Source: Gammaproteobacteria bacterium 45_16_T64 (GTDB lineage: Bacteria; Pseudomonadota; Gammaproteobacteria; Pseudomonadales; Ketobacteraceae). From it: a stretch of DNA of 64,000 nt. Location: assembly GCA_002162955.1 (NCBI GenBank), contig MABD01000037.1, forward strand, positions 1 through 64,000. The letters run 5' to 3'. Made by a program: the position numbers and the translations under genes. Of this stretch, positions 1 to 9,069 are shown piece after piece. The notes beneath the pieces are model-generated. The model saw only the letters and a list, made by a program, of their open reading frames with translations, ran no database searches and was not told the DNA's origin. Positions within the stretch are counted from its first letter, which is position 1. Each line of letters begins with the position of its first letter.

Positions 1-54
1 TCTATTTGAACGTAAAACCCTATCCGAGATACTCAAACCAGATCCGCCGAGATG

Positions 55-88
55 TAAAAAAAGCGAACCCCAAATGGGGCTCGCTTTA
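55..88 (-). terminator. Intrinsic terminator downstream of the diguanylate cyclase gene
   Basis: A near-perfect stem (AGCGAGCCCC / GGGGTTCGCT on the minus strand, one G-T pair, 4-nt loop ATTT) is followed on the minus strand by a run of seven T. It lies about 60 bp beyond the stop of the minus-strand gene ending at 146. The plus-strand side has only three T, so it should act mainly on minus-strand transcripts. Confidence 0.75.
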
Positions 89-145
89 TGATCTCTAACT
101 GTGGGACAGCAGTGGCCTAGGGCTGCCTTTTTTTGTGGGTAAAAT

Positions 146-1501
146 TCAGTGCGCATTCGATACCCGGTTCTTCCCGCCAACCTTTGCTCGATACAACGCT
201 GCATCCGCTCGAGACACGAAATCTTCAGGCCTATTATCATTTTCCAATGTACAGGCCAAACCAACACTAATTGTCACCCTGTTATTATCAACTCCCTGAA
301 AGGTCTGAATTTCTACCGCCGCCCTAAAGCGTTCAGCAAATACCGCAGCATCCACCAAATCGGTATTCGGCAAAATAATACAGAACTCTTCTCCACCAAA
401 TCGGGCAACAGTATCGGACGCCCGAGCTGCTTGGCGCAAGATATGAGCGACCAGTCGCAATACAGCATCACCGACCAAATGCCCGTAGTCATCGTTAAAT
501 TGCTTAAAATTATCAATATCAATCATCGCCAAACAAAAGTCTGCATGCCGGTGCCTCGCCGACAGCTCAAAATGATGCTGTAATTCTGTATCAAAATACA
601 AACGATTTCTTAACTGCGTCAAGCTATCGGTAAGCGCCTCATTTTTTACCCGCTTAAACTCTTTTTCTAAATGAAAATACGCTTCCGAACGGCGCAAACA
701 CGCCTTAACACGAGCCAATAACTCCACCGTATCCACGGTATTCGCAAGAAAGTCGTCACCTCCTCGCTCAATCGCATCTACTTTTGATTTCAGATCCACC
801 GAAGACCCTATGACAATCACTGGGGTATTTTGAAAAGTCAGGTCACTCTTTAACTCGTCAAGAAAAACCAACCCATCGGCGCCAGACAACTCCGCATCAA
901 GCATAATCAGGTCGGGTGCCGTAACCCTTATCGACACTTCAGCCTGCTCAATCGCAGCAACAACCAACACTCGATACCCAGCCCCCGTTAACCCATGCTG
1001 CAACTGCCGCGCTAACTCTTTATCGCTTTCAACCAAAAGCACTGTCTTATCATAAGGTTGGTGATGGAGCTGTGAGAATGGAATTAAAGATAGATCGTGC
1101 TGCTGCTGAATTTCTTTATGCAGCTTACTCACCGTAGCCAAGGACAAAACCCTGGCTAACAAATCAGACCGCTGAACAGGCTTGCTAATAACATCATCTG
1201 CCCCCAACTCAAGGCCTTTTGCCCGACAATCAACCCCATCCATAGAAGTCACCAGCACAATAGGTATATGGTCAGTTTCTACATCCGACTTAAGCGCACG
1301 AGTCACATCAAAGCCATCAATATCAGGCATCATGACATCCAACAAAATAACATCTGGCGCCTCCTCACTCGCGAGTCTTATTGCATCTAACCCACTGTAG
1401 GCCTGACTAATGGCGTATCGTTCCTTAACCAAAATAGCCGCCAGAAGCTTAACGTCATTTGGATCATCATCAACAATAAGTACATGGCCCCGAGCTGTCA
1501 T
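146..1501 (-). CDS. PleD-like response regulator diguanylate cyclase (REC-REC-GGDEF)
   Basis: Makes cyclic di-GMP from two GTP when activated by phosphorylation; cytoplasmic. Two receiver domains (about residues 5-120 and 150-270) precede a GGDEF domain (about 290-450). The first receiver has the acidic pocket VDDD, the phospho-acceptor in LLDVMMPD (D55) and the lysine in ISKP. The second keeps an Asp (MLDAE) but has AN where the conserved KP should be, so it is probably a non-signalling adaptor. The GGDEF domain has an intact GGEEF signature (369-373) and an RASD inhibitory site five residues before it, so it should be active and feedback inhibited. The open frame extends 7 codons further (1522), but ATG at 1501 has a well-placed AGGA and begins directly at the receiver fold. 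No kinase is adjacent. Family assignment is firm; the specific regulatory pathway is unknown. Confidence 0.93.
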   Translation of the reverse strand: MTARGHVLIVDDDPNDVKLLAAILVKERYAISQAYSGLDAIRLASEEAPDVILLDVMMPDIDGFDVTRALKSDVETDHIPIVLVTSMDGVDCRAKGLELGADDVISKPVQRSDLLARVLSLATVSKLHKEIQQQHDLSLIPFSQLHHQPYDKTVLLVESDKELARQLQHGLTGAGYRVLVVAAIEQAEVSIRVTAPDLIMLDAELSGADGLVFLDELKSDLTFQNTPVIVIGSSVDLKSKVDAIERGGDDFLANTVDTVELLARVKACLRRSEAYFHLEKEFKRVKNEALTDSLTQLRNRLYFDTELQHHFELSARHRHADFCLAMIDIDNFKQFNDDYGHLVGDAVLRLVAHILRQAARASDTVARFGGEEFCIILPNTDLVDAAVFAERFRAAVEIQTFQGVDNNRVTISVGLACTLENDNRPEDFVSRADAALYRAKVGGKNRVSNAH

Positions 1502-1784
1502 GACATCCTTCCAATACTCCATTTACTTGAACAACACATAACAACAAGAAATATCCGCAGTGGCTCAACGTTGCTTACTATGAGTCTAGGCCAACCCTGA
1601 CCAACCGCTAGCACTGATATTGTTGACAATAGAAGGAATTCTTATTAACCCGGGTCATTTTGCGAGGAAACTCTCTTACCAATAAACACGCACACACAGC
1701 TTTTATTCACACCAACTGGTGGCTGCGCTTCAATCTCGATAAAAAACGACGCAGCTCCCAACGTCACATAGACTGTAGCAAGCA

Positions 1785-1805
1785 GGAGGGCAAAGACAGC
1801 CCTCC
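1785..1805 (-). terminator. Perfect 7-bp hairpin downstream of the small orphan gene
   Basis: GGAGGGC and GCCCTCC form a perfect stem with a 7-nt loop, 15 bp past the stop of the minus-strand gene ending at 1821. There is no T-run, so termination is only a possibility. The rest of 1502-1820 (about 300 bp) shows no gene; it must hold the promoter for the diguanylate cyclase gene but I see no clear -35/-10 pair. Confidence 0.35.
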
Positions 1806-1820
1806 GCATTCAGTGCAAAA

Positions 1821-2135
1821 CTAAGCTGTAGACTGAATATTCTTTAGTAGTTTTTTCCGTGTATGGATCAAGGACTTAATCGTTGGAATCACAGAAATGC
1901 TACCTTGTTGAGTAGTTTGCTGATTAGCTAACCATGCCTCTAATTGCTCTATTTCTAATGCTAGCTTATCCGCCAACGCATCCTTCTCTTTTCTTGGCTC
2001 CAACCGCCACGCCTCTATTGGCTCGCCAGCTTTGTCGCCCGAGTGTACATGCTGGGCCGCAGGAGAAATTGAAGGAGAGGCACTAATATGAGGTTTTTGA
2101 CGCGGCAACCGCTGGTTAAACGTTTTCATATCCAT
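1821..2135 (-). CDS. Small hypothetical protein (104 aa)
   Basis: I do not recognise this protein. It is short, polar and without signal peptide or membrane segment. The first half (to about residue 45) is rich in Pro, Ser, Gln and His and probably disordered; the second half (about 45-104) has a helix-prone Leu/Glu/Lys pattern ending in a basic stretch with RKKLLK. The start chosen is ATG at 2135, preceded by AAGGA seven bases upstream; an in-frame ATG at 2156 lacks such a site. It is a single gene between the diguanylate cyclase and ppa. The clear ribosome site and a full 104-codon frame are the support for it being real; no function can be assigned. Confidence 0.6.
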   Translation of the reverse strand: MDMKTFNQRLPRQKPHISASPSISPAAQHVHSGDKAGEPIEAWRLEPRKEKDALADKLALEIEQLEAWLANQQTTQQGSISVIPTIKSLIHTRKKLLKNIQSTA

Positions 2136-2396
2136 TGAAATATCCTTGTTATCCATTTTTATTTACAGGCCAGAGCTGTATAACACCTCCAAACCTGACA
2201 ACTACACTTGGGGCTACTTCCTCAGATCATTAAAACCTTCAAAGGTTCAAAAAACGATCTACCCCATCCGTACCAGTAATTCGGCGGTATAGTACGCCAA
2301 GTTAATACCAAGAAACTAGCAAGTTCAATGTAAAGTTTTGTAAAAATGCGGCTTTTTTGCCAGCGCAATGCAAAATCACCATTTTAGAGTCACAAA

Positions 2397-2426
2397 TTGC
2401 CCGATGGGGTCAATTTCAGGTATAAT
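2397..2426 (+). promoter_or_regulatory. Candidate sigma-70 promoter of ppa
   Basis: TTGCCC (2397-2402), an 18-bp spacer and a perfect TATAAT (2421-2426) lie 64 bp before the ppa start. The region 2136-2490 (about 355 bp) holds no gene; its AT-rich upstream part is consistent with a strong promoter for a highly expressed gene. Confidence 0.5.
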
Positions 2427-2490
2427 CCCGCCCAGTTTTTTTAGCATATGTAATATGTTCGTCCACTGACCAGATAAAGAAGGTTTTCAC

Positions 2491-3015
2491 ATGAGTTACG
2501 ATAAAATCCCAGCAGGCAAAGATCTACCAAATGATATCTATGTAGCCATAGAGATCCCTGCCAACAGCACGCCTATCAAGTATGAGATCGATAAAGACAC
2601 CGATTCTTTAATGGTTGACCGTTTCATGGCGACTCCAATGTTTTACCCTGCAAACTACGGGTATATTCCTAACACTTTGTCTGACGACGGTGACCCACTA
2701 GACGTATTAGTCGTCACTCCATACCCTGTTGTTCCTGGTGCCGTCATTCGTTCACGCCCAATCGGCATCTTGAACATGAGTGATGAAGCAGGACAAGATG
2801 CAAAGATTCTTGCGGTTCCTCACGACAAGCTAACCAAGATCTACGCTGACGTACAGAACTACACTGACCTTCCTGAGCTTTTGATCAAGCAGATCGAGCA
2901 CTTCTTTGAGAACTACAAGGATCTTGAAGCTGGCAAGTGGGTTAAAGTTGATGGCTGGGCCGATGCAGAAGCTGCACGCGCTGAGATCATCAAGTCTGCA
3001 GAAGCGGTTAAGTAA
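2491..3015 (+). CDS. ppa: Inorganic pyrophosphatase, family I
   Basis: Soluble cytoplasmic enzyme that hydrolyses pyrophosphate to two phosphates, pulling nucleotide, nucleic-acid and tRNA-charging reactions forward. The 174-residue length matches bacterial family I hexameric enzymes. The family signature DGDPLD (metal-binding aspartates) is intact, as are the substrate-site stretches [10 protein letters not shown] and the lysine/tyrosine-rich C-terminal part ([11 protein letters not shown]). The ATG is preceded by AAGAAGG at good spacing. It is transcribed alone between its own promoter and a strong terminator, and shares that terminator with the convergent gene on the other strand. Codon choice is biased as expected for an abundant protein. 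Confidence 0.97.
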   Translation: MSYDKIPAGKDLPNDIYVAIEIPANSTPIKYEIDKDTDSLMVDRFMATPMFYPANYGYIPNTLSDDGDPLDVLVVTPYPVVPGAVIRSRPIGILNMSDEAGQDAKILAVPHDKLTKIYADVQNYTDLPELLIKQIEHFFENYKDLEAGKWVKVDGWADAEAARAEIIKSAEAVK

Positions 3016-3030
3016 GCTTCTTGTAGTTAT

Positions 3031-3058
3031 AAAAAAAGCGCCTTCCGGCGCTTTTTTT
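3031..3058. terminator. Bidirectional terminator between ppa and the DUF2333 gene
   Basis: AAAAAAGCGCC and GGCGCTTTTTT pair around a 4-nt TTCC loop. The GC core is flanked by A on the left and T on the right, so the structure has a U-run on either strand. It separates the convergent genes ending at 3015 (+) and 3063 (-). Confidence 0.88.
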
Positions 3059-3062
3059 ATGT

Positions 3063-4067
3063 TTACCCTTGGGAGAGCAATTCTCTAAGATCAATAATCG
3101 CGGCATTAGCTCTAGATATGTAATTCGCCATCACCAATGAATGATTTGCTAACATTCCAAACCCACCACCATTTAAGATAATCGGGCTGCCCAGCGGTTC
3201 CTGAGTCGCTTCCAATTCACGAATAATCTGCTGCACACTTACCAACGCATTTTTCTTTTTCAACACGTCATGAAAATCTATTTCTATCGCTTTTAGCAAA
3301 TGAACCAAAGCAAAAGCGCTGCCTCGCGCCTCGTAAAATACATCATCTATCTCAAAGAATGGCGTTTTCACCATCTGCTCTGAAGGTACTACCGTCGCAC
3401 GCTGCGCAGCAGAGTCACCGGCCAAATCAATATTAAGCTGATGCTTGCCAACGCTGGTACTCAACCGCTGAGACATACTCCCCAGACGGGTCTCTACATC
3501 AGCCAACCAATTACGTAAATTGTCGGCACGAGCGAAGAATTGAGCCTGTGGATTATTAGCATCGACCAAGCGCTGACGGTAACGCTCTAAGTACTTTAAT
3601 GCTGTCTTATATTCACCTTCCGTTGAAGGCAGCCAGAATTTATCACTATTAAAATGCAGCTGCGGCTCCGCTTTAGCTAAATCCCTATCCTCAGCCGAAG
3701 TCGATTGTGAGCGAGCGATATCTTTACGTAGCGCCCTCGACATGTCACGCACCTGCACGAGTACACCAAATTCCCAATTCGGCATATTATCCATAAATAG
3801 GCCGGGAGGCATGATGTCATTGGTAATGTATCCGCCAGGCTTATTAAGCAGCTTTTCGGTCAACTCTATCAAGGTCTGCGTTGTTGCAGCCCCCACGATA
3901 ACCTTTCCGTTGCTATCAAAACTTTGCTCCGCTAACGCTGAACGTACATCCCAGATATTAGGCTCTTCACTCCAATAAATACCGACCCCTATGACCAGCA
4001 CCAACAGAATAATCAGGCCCGCACCTATCCCTTTGGCTGCCAAGCCAGACGAATTACTTTCCACCAT
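3063..4067 (-). CDS. DUF2333 family inner-membrane protein
   Basis: A 334-residue protein with one N-terminal membrane segment (about residues 15-32, rich in Leu/Val/Ile) followed by the motif YWSEEP and a large periplasmic domain. The stretches DKPGGYITND-like (KPGGYITNDIMPPG), DNMPNWEFGVLVQVRDMSRA and ARADNLRNWL are characteristic of DUF2333, a gammaproteobacterial family without a defined function. It is the third gene of a minus-strand series lapG-lapD-this gene, only 28 bp after lapD. The co-transcription suggests an envelope role connected with adhesin control, but that is inference. The family call is strong, the function unknown. Confidence 0.85.
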   Translation of the reverse strand: MVESNSSGLAAKGIGAGLIILLVLVIGVGIYWSEEPNIWDVRSALAEQSFDSNGKVIVGAATTQTLIELTEKLLNKPGGYITNDIMPPGLFMDNMPNWEFGVLVQVRDMSRALRKDIARSQSTSAEDRDLAKAEPQLHFNSDKFWLPSTEGEYKTALKYLERYRQRLVDANNPQAQFFARADNLRNWLADVETRLGSMSQRLSTSVGKHQLNIDLAGDSAAQRATVVPSEQMVKTPFFEIDDVFYEARGSAFALVHLLKAIEIDFHDVLKKKNALVSVQQIIRELEATQEPLGSPIILNGGGFGMLANHSLVMANYISRANAAIIDLRELLSQG

Positions 4068-4095
4068 TTGATCCTTTCCCCTTTATTAGGAATCA

Positions 4096-6069
4096 CTAAG
4101 CTGCAAGATCAGGTGACCTTGGCTCCCCCAGATAATACCCTTGAGCACCATCTAATTGAAAGCTTCTTAGCAAATCCCACTGCACTTGCTGCTCTACCAT
4201 TTCAGCCGTGAGCAATATATTCCGGCTATGGGCGATCCTTACAAGCGACTGCACGAAAAACTGATGATCCAAATTGTCTTGAATATCCCTTATATAACTA
4301 TGGTCAACTTTAATAGAATACAAGGGTAAACCACTTAAGTATCCGAAACTGCTGTTTGTCGTACCGAAGTGATCAATCGAAAGCTTTGCCCCTACTGCCT
4401 TTAACCCCTCCGCAAGGCGCTTCAACTTCCCATGTGCCGTCCTCACCGTTAATTCAGGTACCTCGAAAATAAGATATGGCGCTATAGAAGAACTGGCTGT
4501 CACACGCCCAATTAACCAATCGACAAACGCCTCATTACGGATGGAATGTGACGATAGGTTAATCGCTATAGGTACACGCTGCTCGACAGTCTGCGTCGCC
4601 AAACGTTTAATTAATTCGCTCACCGTCACTTTGTCAAATGCCTCTTCCAAATCAAAGCGTTCAACCAAAGGGATAAATATCCCCGCGTTAAGCAGCTCCC
4701 CGTCCACTCTCACTCTCGCCAATGCCTCATAATGCATGACCGACTGATCAACGCACGACAGCACAGGCTGGTAATGGAACTCGACATCTTTGCGATCAAT
4801 GACATTGGTCAAAAATTGCTCCCAATTATCCACTTTCGCCAATTTGGGCGACAATGGATCACCATGAACTTCCTCATCGAAAAATTCGAATTTACCGCCT
4901 TTAGTGTTTTGCGCTTTATGTAACGCTATATCGGCTTGAGCCTCCATTAACCGTGCATCTTCACCAACCTGACAAAAGCTCATGCCTCCGTAGATACCTA
5001 AACCACTACCGCCCTGGCAGACCTCCTCTAAAGCCCGGATATCATTTAACGCTTGCTCCACAATAAGTTCCGCCACATCCATTTCTATATGAGGTAATAA
5101 CGCGGCAAAACGGGCGCCGGATACACGTGCAACACAAGACCCCTCAACATCCGCCATCGCCTTTTGCCAAATCTTACCGACTTTCTTAAGTAATCGATTC
5201 CCAGCCTCACGCCCAACCCGCTCATTAAATGAAAGCATACCTTTAACCTGCATTCTAGCCAGGCCACCGACAAACGGCTCTTCAGGCGAGTGCATACGCG
5301 CCTGAAGCTGAGCATTAAAAAACCGACCATTACCTAAACCAGACACGGAGTCCACGTAAGCTTGGTTCCTCACCTGCTCAATCTGAGCCACTTGCTCATC
5401 AAACAAAATCTTGAGCTGTTTTGTCATGCGATTCATCGCCTGGACGACACGACGTAGTTCGCGTGTTTTAGGGAGCGGCTGCTGAGTAGAAAAGTCTTTT
5501 TGGCAAATGGCTAACGCAAGTTGCTCCAAATCAGAGAGCGGCCGAAATAACTTCCTCAGCGTAACCAACAAAATTAACCAACTCACGAAGCCAACCGCCA
5601 TAAATAAAGAAAAAGCCTGCCTCGCCCCTGTCCACAATTCTCGATAAGCGCCGTCAGTATCGCTGAGCACTCTCAACTTACCTATGATTTTCCAATCATG
5701 GGTAATTTCCGCCACTCCTGGAAGCGGCCTAAGGGAAAGCCAATTGACAAACCAAACCGGCACACGATGAGGTGGCGGGTCCATGTGGCGAGACAGCACC
5801 AAATCGCCCTCCACCCCTCGAATGGTGATATCCCGATAGTATCCACGGTCAAATATGGCATCTACCATCGAATCTACCAGCGCCATATCGTTGCCCCCCA
5901 GCCCTGATTGCAACGACAAGCTTAACGAGGTTGCGGTATCCTGCGCATGAGTATGTAACTGTTGCTGAAAGTAATGGCGTGAATTATTGATTGTTAGTGC
6001 CAAAATCCCCACTAATAGCACCAGCAATAGTGCCGATAACAAAATCAATAGTTGTCGCTGAAGCGTCAT
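4096..6069 (-). CDS. lapD: LapD-like c-di-GMP receptor (HAMP, degenerate GGDEF-EAL)
   Basis: Inner-membrane receptor that binds c-di-GMP in the cytoplasm and sequesters the periplasmic protease LapG, so that surface adhesin is retained. Order: membrane helix (about 9-28), periplasmic LapD/MoxY-type domain (about 30-150) containing the WFVNWL segment, second helix (about 150-170), HAMP (about 170-220), GGDEF-like domain (about 240-400) and EAL domain (about 405-650). The GGDEF signature is lost (GARF). The EAL domain keeps YEALAR, but the catalytic DDFG loop reads DHFG, so it should bind rather than cleave c-di-GMP. It lies between lapG and a DUF2333 gene, the usual Lap arrangement. A LapA-type adhesin and its type I exporter are not in this window. 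Confidence 0.88.
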   Translation of the reverse strand: MTLQRQLLILLSALLLVLLVGILALTINNSRHYFQQQLHTHAQDTATSLSLSLQSGLGGNDMALVDSMVDAIFDRGYYRDITIRGVEGDLVLSRHMDPPPHRVPVWFVNWLSLRPLPGVAEITHDWKIIGKLRVLSDTDGAYRELWTGARQAFSLFMAVGFVSWLILLVTLRKLFRPLSDLEQLALAICQKDFSTQQPLPKTRELRRVVQAMNRMTKQLKILFDEQVAQIEQVRNQAYVDSVSGLGNGRFFNAQLQARMHSPEEPFVGGLARMQVKGMLSFNERVGREAGNRLLKKVGKIWQKAMADVEGSCVARVSGARFAALLPHIEMDVAELIVEQALNDIRALEEVCQGGSGLGIYGGMSFCQVGEDARLMEAQADIALHKAQNTKGGKFEFFDEEVHGDPLSPKLAKVDNWEQFLTNVIDRKDVEFHYQPVLSCVDQSVMHYEALARVRVDGELLNAGIFIPLVERFDLEEAFDKVTVSELIKRLATQTVEQRVPIAINLSSHSIRNEAFVDWLIGRVTASSSIAPYLIFEVPELTVRTAHGKLKRLAEGLKAVGAKLSIDHFGTTNSSFGYLSGLPLYSIKVDHSYIRDIQDNLDHQFFVQSLVRIAHSRNILLTAEMVEQQVQWDLLRSFQLDGAQGYYLGEPRSPDLAA

Positions 6070-6127
6070 CTTATCCCCTCTCTATCATTATTATTAGTCG
6101 TACAAAAAACCACAAACGCCGATAGTG

Positions 6128-6913
6128 CTAACGCTTTTGTTCGATGCGCATACGAAGTTCCTTCCAAAGCACAATATCATCAGCATCCCCTAAGCGAGGA
6201 TCATCCCCCAACAATTTCGCCTTCCATAAGCCATCACCATTAAAGCTATAGACAGGCACCAAATCCGAACGCTCGGAGGCAGGCAAAATTTCATCAATCA
6301 AGTTATCCAACACAATCGGCTCCTGACCTATCGATTGGTGAAATGTCAGTACCATATGGGCTTGGTTCAATTCCACAGCCTTTACATACGTTAGCCGCAT
6401 CTTATCCACCGGCACCCCTAACCATTTCAACGAAAAGTACTTTGCTATCGCAAAATCCTCACAATCCCCACCATTGGATGCCAACAATTCAAGTGGCGTG
6501 GCCCAATAATCCGTCTGATTCCAGTGCTCAATATCACCAAGAAATCTCACCTGATTAAAAAAACGGTTAACTTCATCAAGCACAACAGCCTCTGGCTTGC
6601 CATGCAGATGGTCCAAGAGGTATTGCCAGGACAATATGCGCTGCGCGGCCGAACCCCCATATTCGCGTTCAAAATGATCAAGGGTTCCGGTATCAATCGC
6701 CCAGCCAGATGGATCAGGCACTTGCTGAGCGGTTGCGTTTGCTCCACACATACCAAACCACACACAAGACAGCACCACCAAACTACCTAGTTTGATGAGT
6801 ATTCTCTTAATAAATATAGGCGGTTGTTCTGTTTTGGCACTCGATGGCCAGCACGTTACCATTAGCATGAGTGCATTAATTCTATTGGATATCTCAATGA
6901 TGGATTTATTCAC
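6128..6913 (-). CDS. lapG: LapG-like periplasmic cysteine protease (bacterial transglutaminase-like)
   Basis: Calcium-dependent periplasmic protease that cuts the N-terminus of giant LapA-type adhesins and releases them from the surface; restrained by LapD. The catalytic triad of the family is visible as C151 in GGDCEDFA, H186 in QAHMVLTF and D203 in VLDNLID (numbering from the longest frame). A hydrophobic export segment lies at about residues 38-60, ending in an Ala-rich ANATA cleavage region. The start is uncertain: GTG at 6913 gives a long N-region, while in-frame ATGs at 6868 and 6862 fit better but none has a clear ribosome site. First gene of the lapG-lapD-DUF2333 series. Confidence 0.88.
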   Translation of the reverse strand: MNKSIIEISNRINALMLMVTCWPSSAKTEQPPIFIKRILIKLGSLVVLSCVWFGMCGANATAQQVPDPSGWAIDTGTLDHFEREYGGSAAQRILSWQYLLDHLHGKPEAVVLDEVNRFFNQVRFLGDIEHWNQTDYWATPLELLASNGGDCEDFAIAKYFSLKWLGVPVDKMRLTYVKAVELNQAHMVLTFHQSIGQEPIVLDNLIDEILPASERSDLVPVYSFNGDGLWKAKLLGDDPRLGDADDIVLWKELRMRIEQKR

Positions 6914-7032
6914 TATAGCAGCTGTCCAAGACTTCGGCCTATGTTGGGATCGTCAAAACGTGATCTATAGTAGTGCGATTTTTCCTCTATTCCCCTACAC
7001 TAGCAGCCTTAGCATTGCTCAGGAGCAACCCT

Positions 7033-8862
7033 TTGAGATTCTTACCGATTGCATTTATCACATTGTTTTTTCAGCTTTTTCCCGTGCTCGCAAGTGCGGA
7101 AACAGGGAGCCTATTTGGTCAGAGCAACAACAATGACTCTGAATTCCTTCCTGTAGAAGAGGCGTTTAAGGTTGAAGGCACCGTAGAAGGCCAAACACTT
7201 AAGCTACATTGGGACGTTGCGGATGGCTACTACTTATATAAGCACCGGTTTAAGTTTAGCGTGCTATCGCCGGAAACAGGAAAGCTAGGCACACCCAATA
7301 TCCTACAAAAAGGAAAGATCAAGGAGGACCCTACTTTTGGTACCGTAGAAGCCTTCTACCATGAAGTTGACATTGAGGTGCCCATTCTCGCACCACGCTC
7401 CGGCAGCATTGAAGTACAGGTTCGCTATCAAGGTTGTGCAGACAAAGGGTTATGCTACCTGCCACAAAAAACTGCTATGTATTTTCCATTACCGGGAGAA
7501 GCATCAGGCGCAGCCAAAGAGAGCAGCTCAGCTCTCAAAAAAGCAGAAACACAGCCCTCCTCCAATCAAGACACCAGCTCGGCCCTGGGCCTAGCCTCAA
7601 TTCTCGATCAAAGCAGCCTATTTACCATCATTGGGATTTTTTTCGTGCTGGGCCTTGGGCTCACGTTCACACCTTGTGTATTGCCAATGATCCCCATCCT
7701 ATCTGGCATTATCGTTGGCCAGGGCGAAGCAATAAGCCGGAAGAAAGCATTTACACTCTCCCTTGCGTACGTTCTAGGCATGGCCCTGACCTACGCTATC
7801 GCGGGGGTCATTGCAGGCAAGACAGGAGCCAAGTTACAGCTTTACATGCAAGACCCGACAGTCTTATTTACATTTGCAGGGGTGTTTATACTGCTATCGC
7901 TGTCTATGTTTGGCTTTTATGAGCTGCAATTACCTTCAGCTATCCAAAATAGTCTGAATAACATAAGCAATAAACAAAAAGGCGGCACTCTGCTAGGGGT
8001 CGCCGCAATGGGTGCACTTTCCGCATTAGTGGTTTCACCTTGTGTTTCCGCACCATTAGCCGGTGCATTAATCTACATTGGTAATACTGGCGATGGCACC
8101 CTCGGCGGCATATCGCTAATGGCCTTAGGCCTGGGCATGGGTACACCGTTGCTTATTATTGGCACCACTGGTGGCAACATCCTGCCAAAAGCGGGTGGCT
8201 GGATGGATAGCGTTAAAGGGTTATTTGGCGTTGGATTACTCGCCGTCGCGCTTTGGTTAATTAAGCACCTCATCCCTGATGCGGTAGGCATTATATTCTG
8301 GGGGCTATTGGCAATGATTGCCGCAGCGTACCTAGGTGCCTTCCAGGCGGCAGAAACTCCCAAAGCTCAATTATTTAAAGGGATCGGCTTAACGTTGGCA
8401 ACACTCTGTTTGGCACTGGTCCTCACTGCTGTAGCTAACACCTTAAGACCCAATATAAGCAGTAGCAGCATCACCGCTCAGGAAACAAACACTGCAGGGT
8501 TAGCCTTCAACCGCATCCGAACGATGGCGAACCTGGAACAATCGTTGATACAGGCCAAACAATCCAATCAACCCGTCATGATTGACTACTACGCAGACTG
8601 GTGCATATCCTGTATCGAGCTGGAGCACGAAGCGTTTCAAAACAAAGAAGTCATATCCCTTCTATCAAACCATCGATTAATACAAATAGACCTTACCGAC
8701 AATGAAGAGGCGGAGGCACTACTCGATCGCTTTAATCTGCAGGGGCCTCCCTCCATTTTGTTTTTTGATACCTCAGGGGATGAACAAACTAGCGCTAGAA
8801 TTTACGCTTACAAAGACGAAATGAGCTTTTTACAACATATTCGTACACTCACCAGCGGCTAA
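7033..8862 (+). CDS. dsbD: Thiol:disulfide interchange protein DsbD
   Basis: Inner-membrane protein that carries electrons from cytoplasmic thioredoxin to the periplasm for disulfide isomerisation and cytochrome maturation. The N-terminal periplasmic domain has the cysteine pair in YQGCADKGLCYLP; the eight-helix core has the redox cysteines in FTPCVLPMIP and VSPCVSAPL; the C-terminal thioredoxin domain has YADWCISCIELE. I place the start at TTG 7033, with AGGAG seven bases upstream and an ideal signal peptide (MRFLPIAFITLF..., cut after ASA). The longer frame from GTG 6973 would bury this peptide. It is divergent from lapG and followed by a strong terminator. Confidence 0.94.
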   Translation: MRFLPIAFITLFFQLFPVLASAETGSLFGQSNNNDSEFLPVEEAFKVEGTVEGQTLKLHWDVADGYYLYKHRFKFSVLSPETGKLGTPNILQKGKIKEDPTFGTVEAFYHEVDIEVPILAPRSGSIEVQVRYQGCADKGLCYLPQKTAMYFPLPGEASGAAKESSSALKKAETQPSSNQDTSSALGLASILDQSSLFTIIGIFFVLGLGLTFTPCVLPMIPILSGIIVGQGEAISRKKAFTLSLAYVLGMALTYAIAGVIAGKTGAKLQLYMQDPTVLFTFAGVFILLSLSMFGFYELQLPSAIQNSLNNISNKQKGGTLLGVAAMGALSALVVSPCVSAPLAGALIYIGNTGDGTLGGISLMALGLGMGTPLLIIGTTGGNILPKAGGWMDSVKGLFGVGLLAVALWLIKHLIPDAVGIIFWGLLAMIAAAYLGAFQAAETPKAQLFKGIGLTLATLCLALVLTAVANTLRPNISSSSITAQETNTAGLAFNRIRTMANLEQSLIQAKQSNQPVMIDYYADWCISCIELEHEAFQNKEVISLLSNHRLIQIDLTDNEEAEALLDRFNLQGPPSILFFDTSGDEQTSARIYAYKDEMSFLQHIRTLTSG

Positions 8863-8872
8863 TGACCCCACA

Positions 8873-8912
8873 GAAACAAGAAACCCGGCTTATATGCCGG
8901 GTTTCTTGTTTC
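8873..8912 (+). terminator. Terminator after dsbD
   Basis: A perfect 17-bp stem (GAAACAAGAAACCCGGC with its complement) and 6-nt loop begins 11 bp after the dsbD stop. The descending arm holds TTTCTTGTTTC, giving a U-rich 3' side. Confidence 0.8.
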
Positions 8913-9034
8913 ACACCCTCATGTTTTGTTACAACTAGACGCCAATTTCGTTCATCTTGCAGGTATGTGCGGTCAATGTTGTAACCATTTGTAAGATTAT
9001 GATAAAACCTAAAGATCACCCAGGTGACTGTCGC

Positions 9035-9040
9035 TATAAT
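9035..9040 (+). promoter_or_regulatory. Candidate -10 element of the aroQ-accB-accC operon
   Basis: A perfect TATAAT sits 30 bp before the aroQ start in a 157-bp space that opens after the dsbD terminator. No good -35 is seen at 16-18 bp, so the call is tentative. Confidence 0.3.
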
Positions 9041-9069
9041 AATTTTTAACTTAGAAAGGCTAATACTCG

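Noticed and set aside
1-100. Open plus-strand reading frames running in from the left edge (ending at 88-90 and 97-99).
   Set aside because: Both pass straight through the terminator hairpin at 62-85 and have no recognisable protein content.
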